A stretch of DNA of 64,000 bases from Roseiarcus sp963805295 (GTDB taxonomy: Bacteria > Pseudomonadota > Alphaproteobacteria > Rhizobiales > Beijerinckiaceae). Shown piece by piece: positions 1 to 9,544 of the stretch. Both the position numbers and the translations under genes were made by a program. Numbering within the stretch: the stretch's first letter is position 1; every line of letters starts with the position of its first letter. The notes below the pieces were generated by a model that saw nothing but the letters and a program-made list of their open reading frames with translations, had not been told where the DNA came from and did no database searches. The DNA lies in NCBI GenBank assembly GCA_963805295.1, contig CAWDTW010000032.1, forward strand, positions 1-64,000, given 5' to 3'.

Positions 1-197
1 ATTTCAGGGCTTCGGCCGCAACCGCATGCGCCTGATTCCACCCGAAATCGTCGCGCGCGCCGACATAGACGATGCCGACCGTCAACTCTTTGGCGGCCAG
101 GGCGCGCCCCATGGCGCAGAGGTTGAGGGTTGCGCCCGCGACGCCCCAGGCGGCCGTCTTGAGGAGGGTGCGGCGAGAAAAACTCCGTTGTTGACAT
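1..197 (-). CDS. BMP-family ABC transporter substrate-binding protein, N-terminal part
   Basis: This is the first ~65 codons of a periplasmic binding protein that runs off the left edge. After a short leader it shows a twin-arginine type signal (SRRTLLKTAAW), then ELTVGIVYVGARDDFGWNQA, which matches the start of the BMP/Med lipoprotein fold used by nucleoside- or purine-type ABC importers. The ATG at 195-197 has AGGA about 6 bases upstream, but its frame enters the signal peptide only if one base is removed from the A5 tract at 178-182. This is the first of many homopolymer frameshifts in the window. The gene is divergent from atzF. The substrate cannot be told from this fragment. Confidence 0.7.
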   Translation of the reverse strand, partial: MSTTEFFSPHPPQDGRLGRRGRNPQPLRHGARPGRQRVDGRHRLCRRARRFRVESGACGCGRSPE

Positions 198-463
198 GTG
201 GCGTCCTCATTGCTCGAAACCGTGACGCGGCTGCCGCGCCATTCCCCCAGAGTTCCGTTTCGCAAAGAGCATGCCGTAGGGTGCGGCGCTTCGCCACGGG
301 GTTCGCGCCTTAACTTTCGGCGCCCGGCCCGAAAGTTGGGCTCCGAACGCCCAGCTATTCCGCCGGTGCGGCGTTCCGATCGACGGTCGGCGTGCCTGGC
401 TCTTGCATCTGGCGCGGATAACGGCAGCGTTCCGCGAGATCGCCGCCCGAAGAGTTCAGCCTG
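198..463. other. intergenic region between divergent genes
   Basis: No convincing gene is seen here. The short open frames on both strands have no recognisable protein pattern. The stretch should hold the promoters for the binding-protein gene to the left and atzF to the right, but I could not identify -35/-10 boxes with confidence. Confidence 0.5.
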
Positions 464-2273
464 ATGACCGATACGATCGCGACGCTCCTCGCCGCTCACG
501 CCAAGGGGAAGCCCCTCACGGCGACGATCGAGGAGACCTACGACCGCATCGCAAAACACAACGACCCGGCGCTCTTCATTGCGCTTCGCCCGAGGGCCGG
601 GGCTCTGGCGATCGCCGAGCGCATCGAGGCGACCGGAGGCGAGGGCAAGCCGCTCTACGGCGTCCCATTCGTCGTGAAGGACAACATCGACGTCGCGGGC
701 TTGCCGACGACGGCGGCCTGCCCGGCTTTCGCCTATCAGCCGGAAAAGTCCGCGCTCGTCGTCGAGCGGCTCGAGCCGCCGGCGCGATCGTCGTCGGCAA
801 GACCAATCTCGACCAGTTCGCCACCGGCCTCGTCGGCGTGCGCTCGCCTTACGGCGTTCCGCGCAACGCCTTGCGCCCGGACCTCATTCCCGGCGGTTCG
901 AGCTCGGGCTCGGCGACGGCGGTCGGCGCGGGCCTCGTCCCTTTTTCGCTCGGCACGGACACGGCGGGATCCGGCGCGTGCCGGCGGCGCTCAACGGCGT
1001 CGTCGGCCTAAAGCCCTCCCTCGGCGCTCTCTCGGCTTCGGGCGTCGTCCCGGCTTGCCGCACGCTCGATACGGTTTCGATTTTGGCGCTCGACGTCGCC
1101 GACGCCTTCGCCGTCTTCAAGCAGGCTTGCGGCTACGACCCCGAGGACGCCTATTCCCGCCCCTTTCCGCCGGCGGCGCTCTCGGGCGTACCGAAGGGCC
1201 TCAGAATTGGCGTTCCGCGTCGCGATCAGCGCGAGTTCTTCGGCGACTTGGAGGCGGAGGCGGCGTTCGCGCGCGACGTCGCGGTCGTGGAGGCGCTCGG
1301 CGCGCGGCTCGTCGAATTCGATTTCGAGCCTTTCGCCGAGGTCGCGCGCCTTCTCTACGAAGGCCCCTGGGTCGCCGAACGCTTCGCGGCGACCAAGCCG
1401 CTGATCGAGACGCGTCCGGACGCGCTGCATCCGGTCACCCGCGCCATCATCGAGGGCGCGCGCAAGTTCGACGCCGTCGCGGCCTTCGAGGCGTTCTACG
1501 AGCTCGCCGATCGCAAGCGGCGGACTCAGGGCGCATGGGCCGATTTCGAGGTGATGCTGGTCCCGACCATCCCGCGCCCCTATACGGTCGCCGAGGTGGA
1601 AGCCGACCCTGTCCGCCTCAATTCCCGGCTCGGGACTTACACCAACTTCGTCAACCTGCTCGACCTCAGCGCGTTCGCAACGCCTTCGGGCGCGCGGACC
1701 GACGGCCTTCCGTCGAGCGTGACGTTGATCGGTCGTTCGGGCGCCGACGGCCTCATTGCCGGCGTCGCCGCGGCGATCCAGTCGCGCTCCGGGGCGCCGA
1801 TGGGCGCGACCGGGTTGGCGGTTCCTCCCCCTCCGCCGGCGGCGGCGCGCGCGGCCCATGGCCGGATCGCCGTCGCGGTGGTCGGCGCGCATCTCGCCGG
1901 GCTGCCGCTCAATCGCGAGCTCGTCGAGCTCGGAGCCTCGTTCGTCGCCGAGACCGAGACGAGCAGCGACTATCGACTCTACGCGCTTTCCGGCGCAGAG
2001 CCGCCGAAGCCCGGACTCTCGAGAGTCGCCAACGGCGCCGGCGTCGCGATCAAGGCGGAGCTTTGGGCGCTCGATCCAGCAGCCTTTGGCGCTTTTGTGG
2101 CCGCAATTTCCGCTCCGCTTTGCATCGGGACGATCCGGATGAAGGACGGATCAGGCGTCAAGGGGTTTCTGGTGGAGCCGGAGGCGACGGCAGGCGCCGA
2201 GGACATCTCGCAGTTCGGCGGCTGGCGGGCTTATCTGGCGTTTCTCGGAGCCCGCGCTCGGGTCGGCGATTGA
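464..2273 (+). CDS. atzF: Allophanate hydrolase, frameshifted twice
   Basis: Allophanate hydrolase converts allophanate to ammonia and CO2, the last step of urea carboxylase or cyanuric-acid/biuret breakdown. The N-terminal two thirds is an amidase-signature domain: catalytic Lys72 in VVKDNIDV, the Gly/Ser-rich loop GGSSSGSA near residue 150 and GTDTAGSG near 170. The C-terminal domain (from about HGRIAVAVVGAHL to GGWRAYLAF) is the AtzF-specific extension. Three frames must be joined: one base appears missing near 776 (ERLE to AAGAIVVGK) and one near 975 (GTDTAGSG to RVPAALNG). The reconstructed length of ~604 aa is normal for AtzF. No urea carboxylase gene is visible nearby. I believe the shifts are sequence errors, but a real pseudogene is possible. 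Confidence 0.88.
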
Positions 2274-2584
2274 GCCGGCGCTTCCCGATGGGATCGCGAT
2301 TGCGCCGCCCATGTCGCTCGAGAGGTCGCTATCGATCCTGACGGCGCCTCAATGAAGCCCCGCCTCGCACCGCGACCTCGGCGTCAGGCGCCTCAGCGGA
2401 CGACTCTCACGCGTTGACGCCATGCCGACAGGCGGATCAGAATCAGCACGACAAAGAACCCTTGGCGGCTTGATGAAGGACAACAAGCAGACGGCCTTCC
2501 AACTTGACCGCCGCCAAAAACGGTCCCGCTGCGCGGGGCCGCTTCACCCAGACCACGCGAGCGGAGGGGCTGGCGACCAGGACA
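2274..2584. other. intergenic region, nothing recognised
   Basis: About 310 bases between atzF and the kinase. On the minus strand near 2393-2470 a short hydrophobic C-terminus-like stretch (GFFVVLILIRLSAWRQR) can be read, but it is too short to assign and I do not annotate it as a gene. Confidence 0.4.
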
Positions 2585-4100
2585 ATGACTAAGCGGCGCA
2601 TCATCGCTTTCGACGCCGGCGGGACCGCGGTCAAAGCCGCCCTTTACGACGAGGGCGGACGAGAACGCGCCGTCGCCAGCGCCGCGATGACGCCTTTGCA
2701 TCCCGCGCCGGGCTGTTTGGAGCGCGATCCCGAGGCCATGTGGGCGGCGATCCGCGACACGACCCGCAAGGTCTTGCACGCCGCCGCGGTCCCGCCGTCC
2801 TCGATCATCGCCGTTGGCCTGACGGGCTATGGCAACGGCCTTTATCTCGTCGACCGGAACGGCGAACCGGTGCGCAATGGCATCCTTTCCACCGATCAGC
2901 GGGCGAGGGGTGAGGTGGCGTCATGGCGCGAGCAAGGGCTCGAGGCCGGCGTCATCGCTCTGACCTACCATAAGCTATGGGCCGGCAAGCCGCTTCCGCT
3001 GATCGCCTGGCTGGAAAAGCACGAAACGGAGACGCTCTCGCGCGCCACCAGCGCCCTGATGTGCAAGGATTACATCCGCTTTCGGCTGACCGGGGGTCTG
3101 GCCCCGGAGATCAGCGACCTGTCCTCGGGCGGCCTCATCGACCAGCGCGCGAGACGATGGACTCCGGCGGTGCTGGATTGCCTGGGTCTAAGCCAATACG
3201 CGAGGCTTTTCGGCGACGGACTCGAGCCTCTGACCATCGCCGGCGCGGTGACCAAAAAGGCGGCGGCCGAAACCGGAACTTGTCGCCGGGACGCCCGTGT
3301 CCGCCGGTTACGCCGACGGCCCGGCGATGGCCCTCGGCCTCGGCGCGATCGACGAGAGTTTGCTCAGCATCATCTCCGGCACATGGGGGCTGAACCAGCT
3401 CGCCAGCAGGACGCCGACGACGGACGGATCGATCTCCGCGGCGATCCTCGGGCCGAGGCCGGGCGAGTTCATTCTGACCGACGCGGGTCCGACCTCCGCG
3501 AGCGCGTTCGAATGGTTTGTCGACTCCGTCGTGAGCCGAGCGGACGGCGGACGGCGCGATCGCGACGCCCTGTTCGATTTCTGCAACAAGGAAGCGGCGC
3601 GCACCCGCGCGAGCGACGCCATTCCGTATTTTCTTCCCTATCTCAACGGCCGGCTCGATCTGCCGCAGGCGCGCGGTTGCTTCATCGGCCTGGCCTCGTG
3701 GCATGGGCTGCCCGAAATGGTTCGCGCGATCTATGAAGGCGTTGCGTTCGAGCATCGCGGGCACATCGATCACCTCTTGAAGGGCCGCGCCCGGCCGCGC
3801 GCGGCCCGGTTCGCCGGCGGCGCGGCGCGCAGTCGGCCATGGCTCGAGATTTTCGCCGCGGCCATCGACCTGCCGCTCGAGCTCGCGGGCGCCGAGGAAC
3901 TCGGCGCGCTCGGCGCCGCCATCATCGCCGCGGTCGGCGTGGGCCTTTATCCCAATCTCGAATCGGCCGTCGCGGCCATGACCAGCGTTCGCGACCGGAT
4001 CGAGCCGGACCCCGCGCTGGTCGACATTCTCTCCCGTCGCAGCGCTGCCTTCAAAGGGTTGCGCGACGCTCTCGATCCGCTATGGGCGACGCTGTCGTGA
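2585..4100 (+). CDS. FGGY-family carbohydrate kinase, frameshifted
   Basis: ATP-dependent sugar or sugar-alcohol kinase with the two-lobed FGGY/actin-like fold. The N-terminal phosphate-binding loop is FDAGGTAVKAALYD. Next come the LTGYGNGLYLVD segment and the CKDYIRFRLTG pattern typical of xylulokinase-like proteins. The C-terminal lobe carries SGTWGLNQ, the substrate-domain part PYLNGRLDLP and the glycine-rich ADP loop as FAGGAARS. An extra base near 3279 (GGAACTT) breaks the gene; removing it gives ETGLVAGTPVSAGYADGPA. The total is then ~505 aa, normal for the family. It looks closest to the LyxK/YgcE branch, but the substrate is not certain. The start at 2585 follows an AGGA. The nearby BMP transporter gene is divergent and not an operon partner. 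Confidence 0.82.
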
Positions 4101-4440
4101 TCGGTTGCGCCGCCGGAATTTCTCGACCCGCTGGCCGCCGCGACCGGCCGCGATCCGCGCCCCGAGCGCCGCGGGCCAAAACCGAAAATAGGAAAATAGG
4201 GGTTGAGTAAAGTGTCATGTCTGGACGGCGCCCCTTGGTCACTGTAATTCCGCGGGCGATAGGCAAGATGCATCGCTTTTCGAGTCGAAAGATGCGACGT
4301 TCCTCGCGCGTCGAAACGATTGGCGGCGACCCAGCGGAACTTCGCGGAAGCGATGCGCTGGGACACGCGCGGAAGTCAGACCGATTTGCGGCCGACAGCC
4401 GTCGCCAATGAAGCCGGCTTCGCGAAAGTGGGGGGTAACC
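4101..4440. other. intergenic region, nothing recognised
   Basis: Between the kinase stop and the porin start. No conserved protein reading was found on either strand. It probably contains the porin promoter and leader, but no clear motif could be fixed. Confidence 0.4.
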
Positions 4441-5711
4441 GTGCGTGGAGACAGGTTCGCCATGGCCGTGGCGACCATTGTCTTGGTCGATGCGATCGCG
4501 GGCGGCGCGGCGCGGGCGCAGACAGCGATTGGCGGGCACGCGCAGAGGGGCGCGCGCACGCGCACGCGGTAGCGGACTCGGCTGACGAGAGCCAATCCGG
4601 CGAGTCGACCGACGTCCTGCAACCGATCACCAGCGTTCTGGATGGCGCGAACGATCCATACCTCGCGCTCAAGAGTGAGTTGCAGAACGACGCCAACTTC
4701 CAATTTGCGATGCCCGTCTCGGTGTTCGGCCAATGGGGCGCGCCGAACGGCGGCCCCGGCGTCGCCGAGCTGGTCTATACGCCCTTAGCCGCCTGGACGC
4801 CGTTCACCAACACGGCTATCGGCTCAGGCGCTTTCAACTTCCTCTTCCAGAGCAATGCGTTCTGGACTGGAGCCAACACGTTTTCCCAGCTAGGAAGCAT
4901 GGGACTGCTCACTCCGCCGAACGACTGGTTTGCCGACGGTTACCATTTCCAGCGGCTAACCTACACGCACACCTTTCCGGGCAACGTGCTGGCCGTCTCA
5001 GTCGGGCAGTATTCCTTCGCTCAATTCGACGGCAACCCGTATGCCGGCAATCCGCAAACCAACTTCATCAATTTCGCGCTCGCGCAGAACGGCACCCAGG
5101 CATACGCCGCCGCCGGCACAGGCGCGTACGCGCAGATTACGCCAAGCAGCCAGCTCCAGTTTGGCCGGCGGATTCCAGGGCGCTACCGATCTAGCCAGCC
5201 AGCACCTGACGACGTACGGCCTGGAGAAGGGCAAGATCGCCTATTTTTTGACTGCGCAGTGGACATCGACAATTCTGGCCGGCGGCTCCTACAGCATCCT
5301 CTACTATAGTCAGCCGTCGGTGCCAGCGCAGCCGAGCGCTTCGCAGGGCGTGTCCTTCAGCGCGGCGCAGAACCTGAACGCGACGTACGGCCTGTTTCTA
5401 CGCGCCAACAACGCCTCAGGCAGCGTGGCCCCGGTCGAGACTTCGGTCGCGTTCGGCGGCATTATGAACAATCCGTTCGGCCGCAATCGCCTCGACCAGG
5501 CCGGGGTCGGAATCGCCTGGGACAAGACCAACCTGTCCGTTGTCGGCTCCCCCTCGCGCGGTTCGGAAACGATAGCCGAGATCTACTACAATTCACGATC
5601 CAAAAGGCCCTTCAAGTGACGCCGGATCTTCAAGTCTACTTCAACCCTGCCCTTGCTCCAAACACGAGCGTCGCCGCCGTGTTCTCGCTGCGCACCACGT
5701 TCACATTCTGA
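4441..5711 (+). CDS. OprB-family carbohydrate porin, frameshifted
   Basis: Outer-membrane beta-barrel porin of the carbohydrate-selective OprB type. A GTG start at 4441 gives a signal peptide ending at ARA before QTAIGG. The barrel then reads PNDWFADGYHFQRLTYTH, GQYSFAQFDGNPYAG, NFINFALAQN and AAGTGAYAQITP, blocks I know from OprB proteins of related alphaproteobacteria. The C-terminus is LQVTPDLQVYFNPALAPN and then a terminal aromatic strand ending TTFTF, as expected for BAM-dependent insertion. Three single-base shifts must be corrected: a missing G in the G4 tract at 4547-4550, an extra G near 5164 and a missing T near 5592. The corrected length of ~423 aa fits the family. It probably allows passive sugar uptake and may serve the adjacent sugar kinase (inference). 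Confidence 0.85.
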
Positions 5712-6931
5712 CCCTCAGGACGGAAAAGCGTGCGTCCCCGGCTCCACGGCTTCGCCGGCGCATTGTCAATTTTTGGCCCGCGGCGACAAATCGGCCAATG
5801 CGCGCCATGGAGGCTCCTGAAGAAGCGATCGCCGCGTTGACAATCGCCCGCACGCAATGGGGAAAGCTGCAAGCGTCACCGTTGTTCCGGCCGCCGATCG
5901 GCTCCGGACGTGCTGCCGCGGAGACGAACGGGCGACGGCTTCGGAGGTTTTTGACCGCTTCGTTCGGGCGAATCCCGGACATACTTTCAAAGCCGGAGGA
6001 AGCCGGAGCAAAGCCAGCGGAAGCTGAATCAAAGCAAAAGTCTTCCGAGATTTCTCAATTCATCAATTGGTTGCGGACGAATCCAAATAAAAGGTAACTC
6101 CCAAGGCGGTGACCACGACCAACGGACTTTCTTCTGAGGCGCCCGCGATCCGGGTCCCAAGTTCTTGGGGCCACAGCTTCCGGAGGCCATACCATTTCCG
6201 GGCGCGAATCGAGCCTGATCAATGACTTGCGGTGCTATTTCCGGGTTTCCGGAAACTCAGTCTCGGGAGCGGCGGGTTGCGCTGCCCGCCGAGGGTTGGC
6301 GGCGCTTCTACCAAGCCGCTCACGTCCGGCGTTTACAAAGACGCGCAGAGTGCGTGGCTTGGCGCAGTTTGGAGCTCAAAAAAGCCGCCAAAACCCTTTC
6401 CATTTCTTTCCATTCCTTTCACTTTCTTTCCGCAAATCGAGCTTTATCAACGGGTTGCACGGAGTGCCGGGCCAAAAAAATAAAAGACGCTCTGCCGGCT
6501 TCCTCCGGCATGGGCGCTCTTGCCTCGATCGAGCGGCTGCGCGGGAGGGAGGGGGATTCAAGGGGGCGGGGCAACGGGACCTCTGGGTGGACGAACAGAG
6601 GAAGGATAGCGCGGTTCCGATAATCTGGAAGAAATCGTTGCGGTTCCGCAAATCATGGTTAACGCTGCGGCTGTCGCTGATCGGCGCCGTTTAGCGCTTG
6701 CGATCACCGCGGCGCTCGCATCTTCCCCCGCTGCGGGCGATTGTCGTGGCGGCCAACACCTTCCTTTGGTAGTTATGTCAAGTTCAACGCTTCCCTTAAT
6801 CGCTCCAAGGACAAATTTGAGGTTACGCTGTGTATAGCATTGGTAGCGCTTAGATACAATTTATTACTCAGCTGAATTTCCGCCGACGTTCTGGGTGTCC
6901 AATAGTTTCGAGCGCCTTCAGTTAGTGTATT
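5712..6931. other. 1.2-kb gene-poor region
   Basis: No conserved gene was recognised. Several open frames of 70-155 codons occur (for example 5798-6097 plus and 6227-6694 plus), but their translations are low-complexity or arginine/proline-rich and share no family pattern. The stretch 6390-6440 is pyrimidine-rich (TTTC repeats) and base composition is lower in GC than the surroundings towards 6800-6930. I read it as a region of decayed sequence leading into toxin-antitoxin remnants. Confidence 0.4.
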
Positions 6932-7171
6932 TTGGAACAACATAACTTGACTGAGGCGGCCAAGGGTCTCGGCGTGTCGCGTCAGTCCTTGTCCGAACTG
7001 CTCAACGGCCGCAACGGGATTTCCGCCGACATGGCGCTGCGGCTCGAAAAGGCCGGTTGGAGCACGGCGGAGTCGCGGCTGCGCAACCAGCTGACCTATG
7101 ACCTCTGGCGCGCGAGACAGCACGCCGGCCGCCTCAAGGTGACGAAGTCTCCAACTCCTGAGCGGGCCTAA
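6932..7171 (+). pseudogene. HigA-type antitoxin remnant lacking its N-terminus
   Basis: The translation LTEAAKGLGVSRQSLSELLN, followed by GRNGISADMALRLEKAG and a YDLWRAR segment, is the helix-turn-helix core and C-terminus of HigA (XRE/VapI family) antitoxins. Full-length relatives begin with a ~30-residue segment containing HPGEIL and DVLPALGL. Here an in-frame TAG lies just upstream, so that part is missing. No HigB toxin is seen upstream. The only initiation codon available is TTG at 6932. It is probably a dead fragment, although the HTH itself is intact. Its 3' end runs head-on into the remnant on the opposite strand. Confidence 0.65.
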
Positions 7172-7352
7172 CGGGTCCACCCTCGCCGGTCATAGGCGCC
7201 AGCGTGGCCGCTTCGGCTTTGGCGACATCGCGCATCGTGATTTTGCGATGGGTCGCCTCATCCATGATCCCGAGGGCGTGCATGTCCTTCGACATCTCCA
7301 AGATTTCCCGCCTGAGGCGGGACTGCCGGGGCGCTTTTGCTTTCGTCGTCAT
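7134..7352 (-). pseudogene. XRE-type antitoxin remnant, truncated at the 3' end
   Basis: The first ~57 residues (LRREILEMSKDMHALGIMDE and ITMRDVAKAEAATLAPMTGE) match the N-terminal leader of NadS/HigA-like antitoxins that lie downstream of RelE/HigB toxins. After MTGE the helix-turn-helix that should follow is absent. The frame reads into the complement of the plus-strand HigA remnant and stops at 7134. The two antitoxin pieces therefore abut tail to tail, which points to recombination between two antitoxin genes. The ATG at 7352 overlaps the toxin remnant upstream. Confidence 0.55.
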
Positions 7353-7419
7353 TTGGCGCCTCGATCAAGAGTCCCTTCGCCAGAGCCGGATCGATCAGTT
7401 TCGCGTCTGCGGCCAACCA
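7333..7419 (-). pseudogene. RelE/HigB-type toxin C-terminal remnant
   Basis: About 29 codons reading WLAADAKLIDPALAKGLLIE resemble the very C-terminus of RelE/HigB toxins (a helix with AxLxxxxxxIxxALxxGxLxE). The frame overlaps the start of the downstream antitoxin remnant at 7352, as in normal toxin-first operons. Everything upstream of this segment, including the RNase core, is missing. The order toxin then antitoxin supports the reading. The similarity is short, hence the moderate confidence. Confidence 0.45.
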
Positions 7420-7456
7420 TGAAGCCGAGGGCCAGGCGCCGCTGCCGCCTCGCGGT

Positions 7457-7864
7457 CTAGCGAGGCGGCAGTCCCTCGAAGGTCGGCAGGCCCTCCTGGA
7501 TGCAGTTGAAGGCCTGTCGGTCGCTGGTGTTGATCGCCATTTGCGGGGCGCCGAACTGGCTCGGATCATCGAACGTTCCCGCCTTCAGGATGATCGCGTG
7601 AAGGCCGGGGCGGCGCGTCGAGAGTTGCGTGCCGCAGTCTCCGCAGAATTCCCGCGTGACGGCGCGTTCAAGATCGTCGCGCTTGAACTGGCGAGGGGCG
7701 CCGCTCGTGTAGCGGAAGCCCTCCGGCGGCATCAGCATGAACATGTTCGCCGCGCCGCCGGAGAAATATTGACACGGGCGGCAATGACATTCGGCCCGCA
7801 GCAAGGGTTCTCCCACCGCTTCGTAGCGGACTTTGCGGCAATAGCATCCGCCTTGCAGTTTCAT
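7457..7864 (-). CDS. GFA (CENP-V/GFA domain) family protein
   Basis: A 135-residue zinc-binding protein of the glutathione-dependent formaldehyde-activating (GFA/Mss4-like) fold. Expected cysteine motifs are all present: GGCYCRKVRYEA near the N-terminus, ECHCRPCQ near residue 27, and EFCGDCGTQL near residue 93. Members are annotated as GFA domain proteins; a formaldehyde-glutathione role is proven only for some and contested, so no reaction is assigned. Length is typical and the frame is intact. It lies next to the toxin-antitoxin debris and is transcribed away from the PAP2 gene. Confidence 0.85.
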   Translation of the reverse strand: MKLQGGCYCRKVRYEAVGEPLLRAECHCRPCQYFSGGAANMFMLMPPEGFRYTSGAPRQFKRDDLERAVTREFCGDCGTQLSTRRPGLHAIILKAGTFDDPSQFGAPQMAINTSDRQAFNCIQEGLPTFEGLPPR

Positions 7865-8113
7865 TGGTCCCTCCCGCCGAACCGCCGAGTTTTTTCGCCG
7901 GTCTGAGCGCGGCTATCAAGCCCGCCCGGCGAAAAGCGGATCGCAACATGCCTGCCTTTGCGAGCCCGAAGCGGGACGCCAAGCGTCAGTTTTTACTCCC
8001 GGCGCCCCAATTGCTGTGCTTTTCCCGCGTTCAAAATTTCGCCCCGGATTATTCGTTCGCCAAGCGAGCGTTCACCCGGGTAATGTAACGACTCGGGCTA
8101 GGGGCAGGTCATC

Positions 8114-8680
8114 ATGGACCAATTCGCCAAAGTCGGGCGGACTTTCGTGGCGGGCCTCGTCGCCGCGGACCTTTGGTTCGTGCGCGTATGCGTCGCATCG
8201 GCGCGCCCCGCTCTCGGGCGTCGCCTTGCGATCGCATTCAGCAGGATCGGAAACGGCGGCATCTATCCAGTTCTGGCGACCCTGTTGATCCTCGGGTGCG
8301 GCGCGCGCGGCCGCGACGCGACCATCGCCGCCGCGGTCAATCTCGGCCTCATGCACAGCGTCTATCCGACGATCAAGAGGCGGGCGGGGCGGCGGCGGCC
8401 CTTTCAAGCCCATGCGGATCTCGAGTCTTTGTTGGCGACGCTCGACGAGCACTCGTTCCCGAGCGGCCATGTGATGACTCTGACCGCGGCTCTTGTCCCG
8501 ATCGTGCTGACTCTTCCGGCAACGCTGCCGCTCTCGCTCGGGGCGTGGTGCGCGATGGCGTGGGCGCGGCTTGCGTCCGCGCACCATTATCCGAGCGACA
8601 TATTCGCCGGCGCCGTTATCGCGCTCGTCGTGTCCTACCCATTGTCCAAATATGCCCTTCTGGGAGCCCTGCCGGGATAA
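8114..8680 (+). CDS. PAP2-family membrane phosphatase
   Basis: A 188-residue integral membrane phosphatase of the PAP2/acid phosphatase superfamily, acting on lipid phosphates such as phosphatidic acid or undecaprenyl pyrophosphate at the periplasmic face. The three signature blocks are visible: KRRAGRRRPF (motif 1, KRxxxxxxRP) near residue 91, PSGH near residue 116 and a motif-3 stretch with AHHYPSDIFAG near residue 157. Hydrophobic helices surround them. The ATG at 8114 follows a GGGGCAGG ribosome site. The gene stands alone, so the lipid substrate is not predictable from context. Confidence 0.85.
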   Translation: MDQFAKVGRTFVAGLVAADLWFVRVCVASARPALGRRLAIAFSRIGNGGIYPVLATLLILGCGARGRDATIAAAVNLGLMHSVYPTIKRRAGRRRPFQAHADLESLLATLDEHSFPSGHVMTLTAALVPIVLTLPATLPLSLGAWCAMAWARLASAHHYPSDIFAGAVIALVVSYPLSKYALLGALPG

Positions 8681-8836
8681 ACGTGCGCGAGCGGCGGTTC
8701 TCGAAAGCCTGCCCTGAGGCTGGCGAAGGCGCCGGAGAAGCCCGCAGGCTCGAAACGCAACGGCCGGGACGATCCCTGATCAAGTCCGGGGACGGGCGTC
8801 GACATGTCGATCGTCTCGCCCTCGCTCTTCGCCCCG

Positions 8837-9451
8837 TCAGGCGCTCTCGGCCTGCGGGGCGTTCATGGCGCGCCACTGGGCGTCGAACACGGCCGCGCCG
8901 AAGTCGAGCACGTCGCCCGAGGCCTCGCGCATCAGCGAGAACGGGGTCGGCCGGCGCGCGCGCAGGCGCCCGGTCAGCGAGCTCTCCTCGAAGATGAAAT
9001 GGGTCTTGAACTTCTGCGCCAGCATCCGCATGCCGATGTTGTCGGGCAGGCAGATGATCTCGATCGTCTCGACGCCGTGGTTGGTGGCGGCGCGCTGGAT
9101 GCGCCGGAACAGCTTCTCGCCGACGCCGCGCCTGCGATAGCCCTCCTCGACGGAAAAGGCCGCCTCGGCGTGAATGCGCCGGTCGAACGGCGCCTGCTCG
9201 CTCCAGATCGCGTGGTTGGAGCGCAGTTCTGCCGCGCCGCACATATGACCGTCGACGAAGGCCCCGTAGAGAAGATCGCCCTGCCCGAAGCAGTGCTCGG
9301 CGTAATGCACGAGGAAATCGTCCGACATGCCGCCCCCGAAGCGCTCGTGCCGGCTGCGCGAGTCCAGACGCAACAGATGGTCGCGATAGGCTTCCATGTC
9401 CGACGGCCAGAGCCGGCGGATTTCGCAGTTGAATGACTTGGTCTCGTTCAT
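8837..9451 (-). CDS. GNAT-family N-acetyltransferase
   Basis: An acetyl-CoA-dependent acetyltransferase of about 204 aa. It has the acceptor-side beta strands LLYGAFVDGHMCGAAEL, then the pyrophosphate loop EEGYRRRGVGEKLFRRI (motif A, RxxGxG) and the ICLPDNIGMRMLAQKFK motif-B helix. The start at 9451 is chosen because GAGGAC stands just upstream; an open extension to 9535 lacks a ribosome site. Substrate unknown; the pattern LDSRSRHERFGGGMSD is typical of GNAT proteins often annotated as regulatory or protein acetyltransferases. The gene is monocistronic, facing the PAP2 gene. Confidence 0.82.
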   Translation of the reverse strand: MNETKSFNCEIRRLWPSDMEAYRDHLLRLDSRSRHERFGGGMSDDFLVHYAEHCFGQGDLLYGAFVDGHMCGAAELRSNHAIWSEQAPFDRRIHAEAAFSVEEGYRRRGVGEKLFRRIQRAATNHGVETIEIICLPDNIGMRMLAQKFKTHFIFEESSLTGRLRARRPTPFSLMREASGDVLDFGAAVFDAQWRAMNAPQAESA

Positions 9452-9544
9452 GGTGTCCTCGCCAATTCGACCTCGGCGTTTCGTCCCGGTCGGCATATTG
9501 TGCACTGCAACATAATTTGCAAGCGGTTGGTACACTATTTTTCC

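Noticed and set aside
1008..1892. 294-codon open frame on the minus strand opposite atzF
   Set aside because: Arginine-rich antisense shadow of a high-GC gene with no family pattern; the plus-strand amidase explains the region.
5798..6097. 99-codon plus-strand frame in the gene-poor region
   Set aside because: No ribosome site or recognisable family; overlaps an equally long frame on the other strand.
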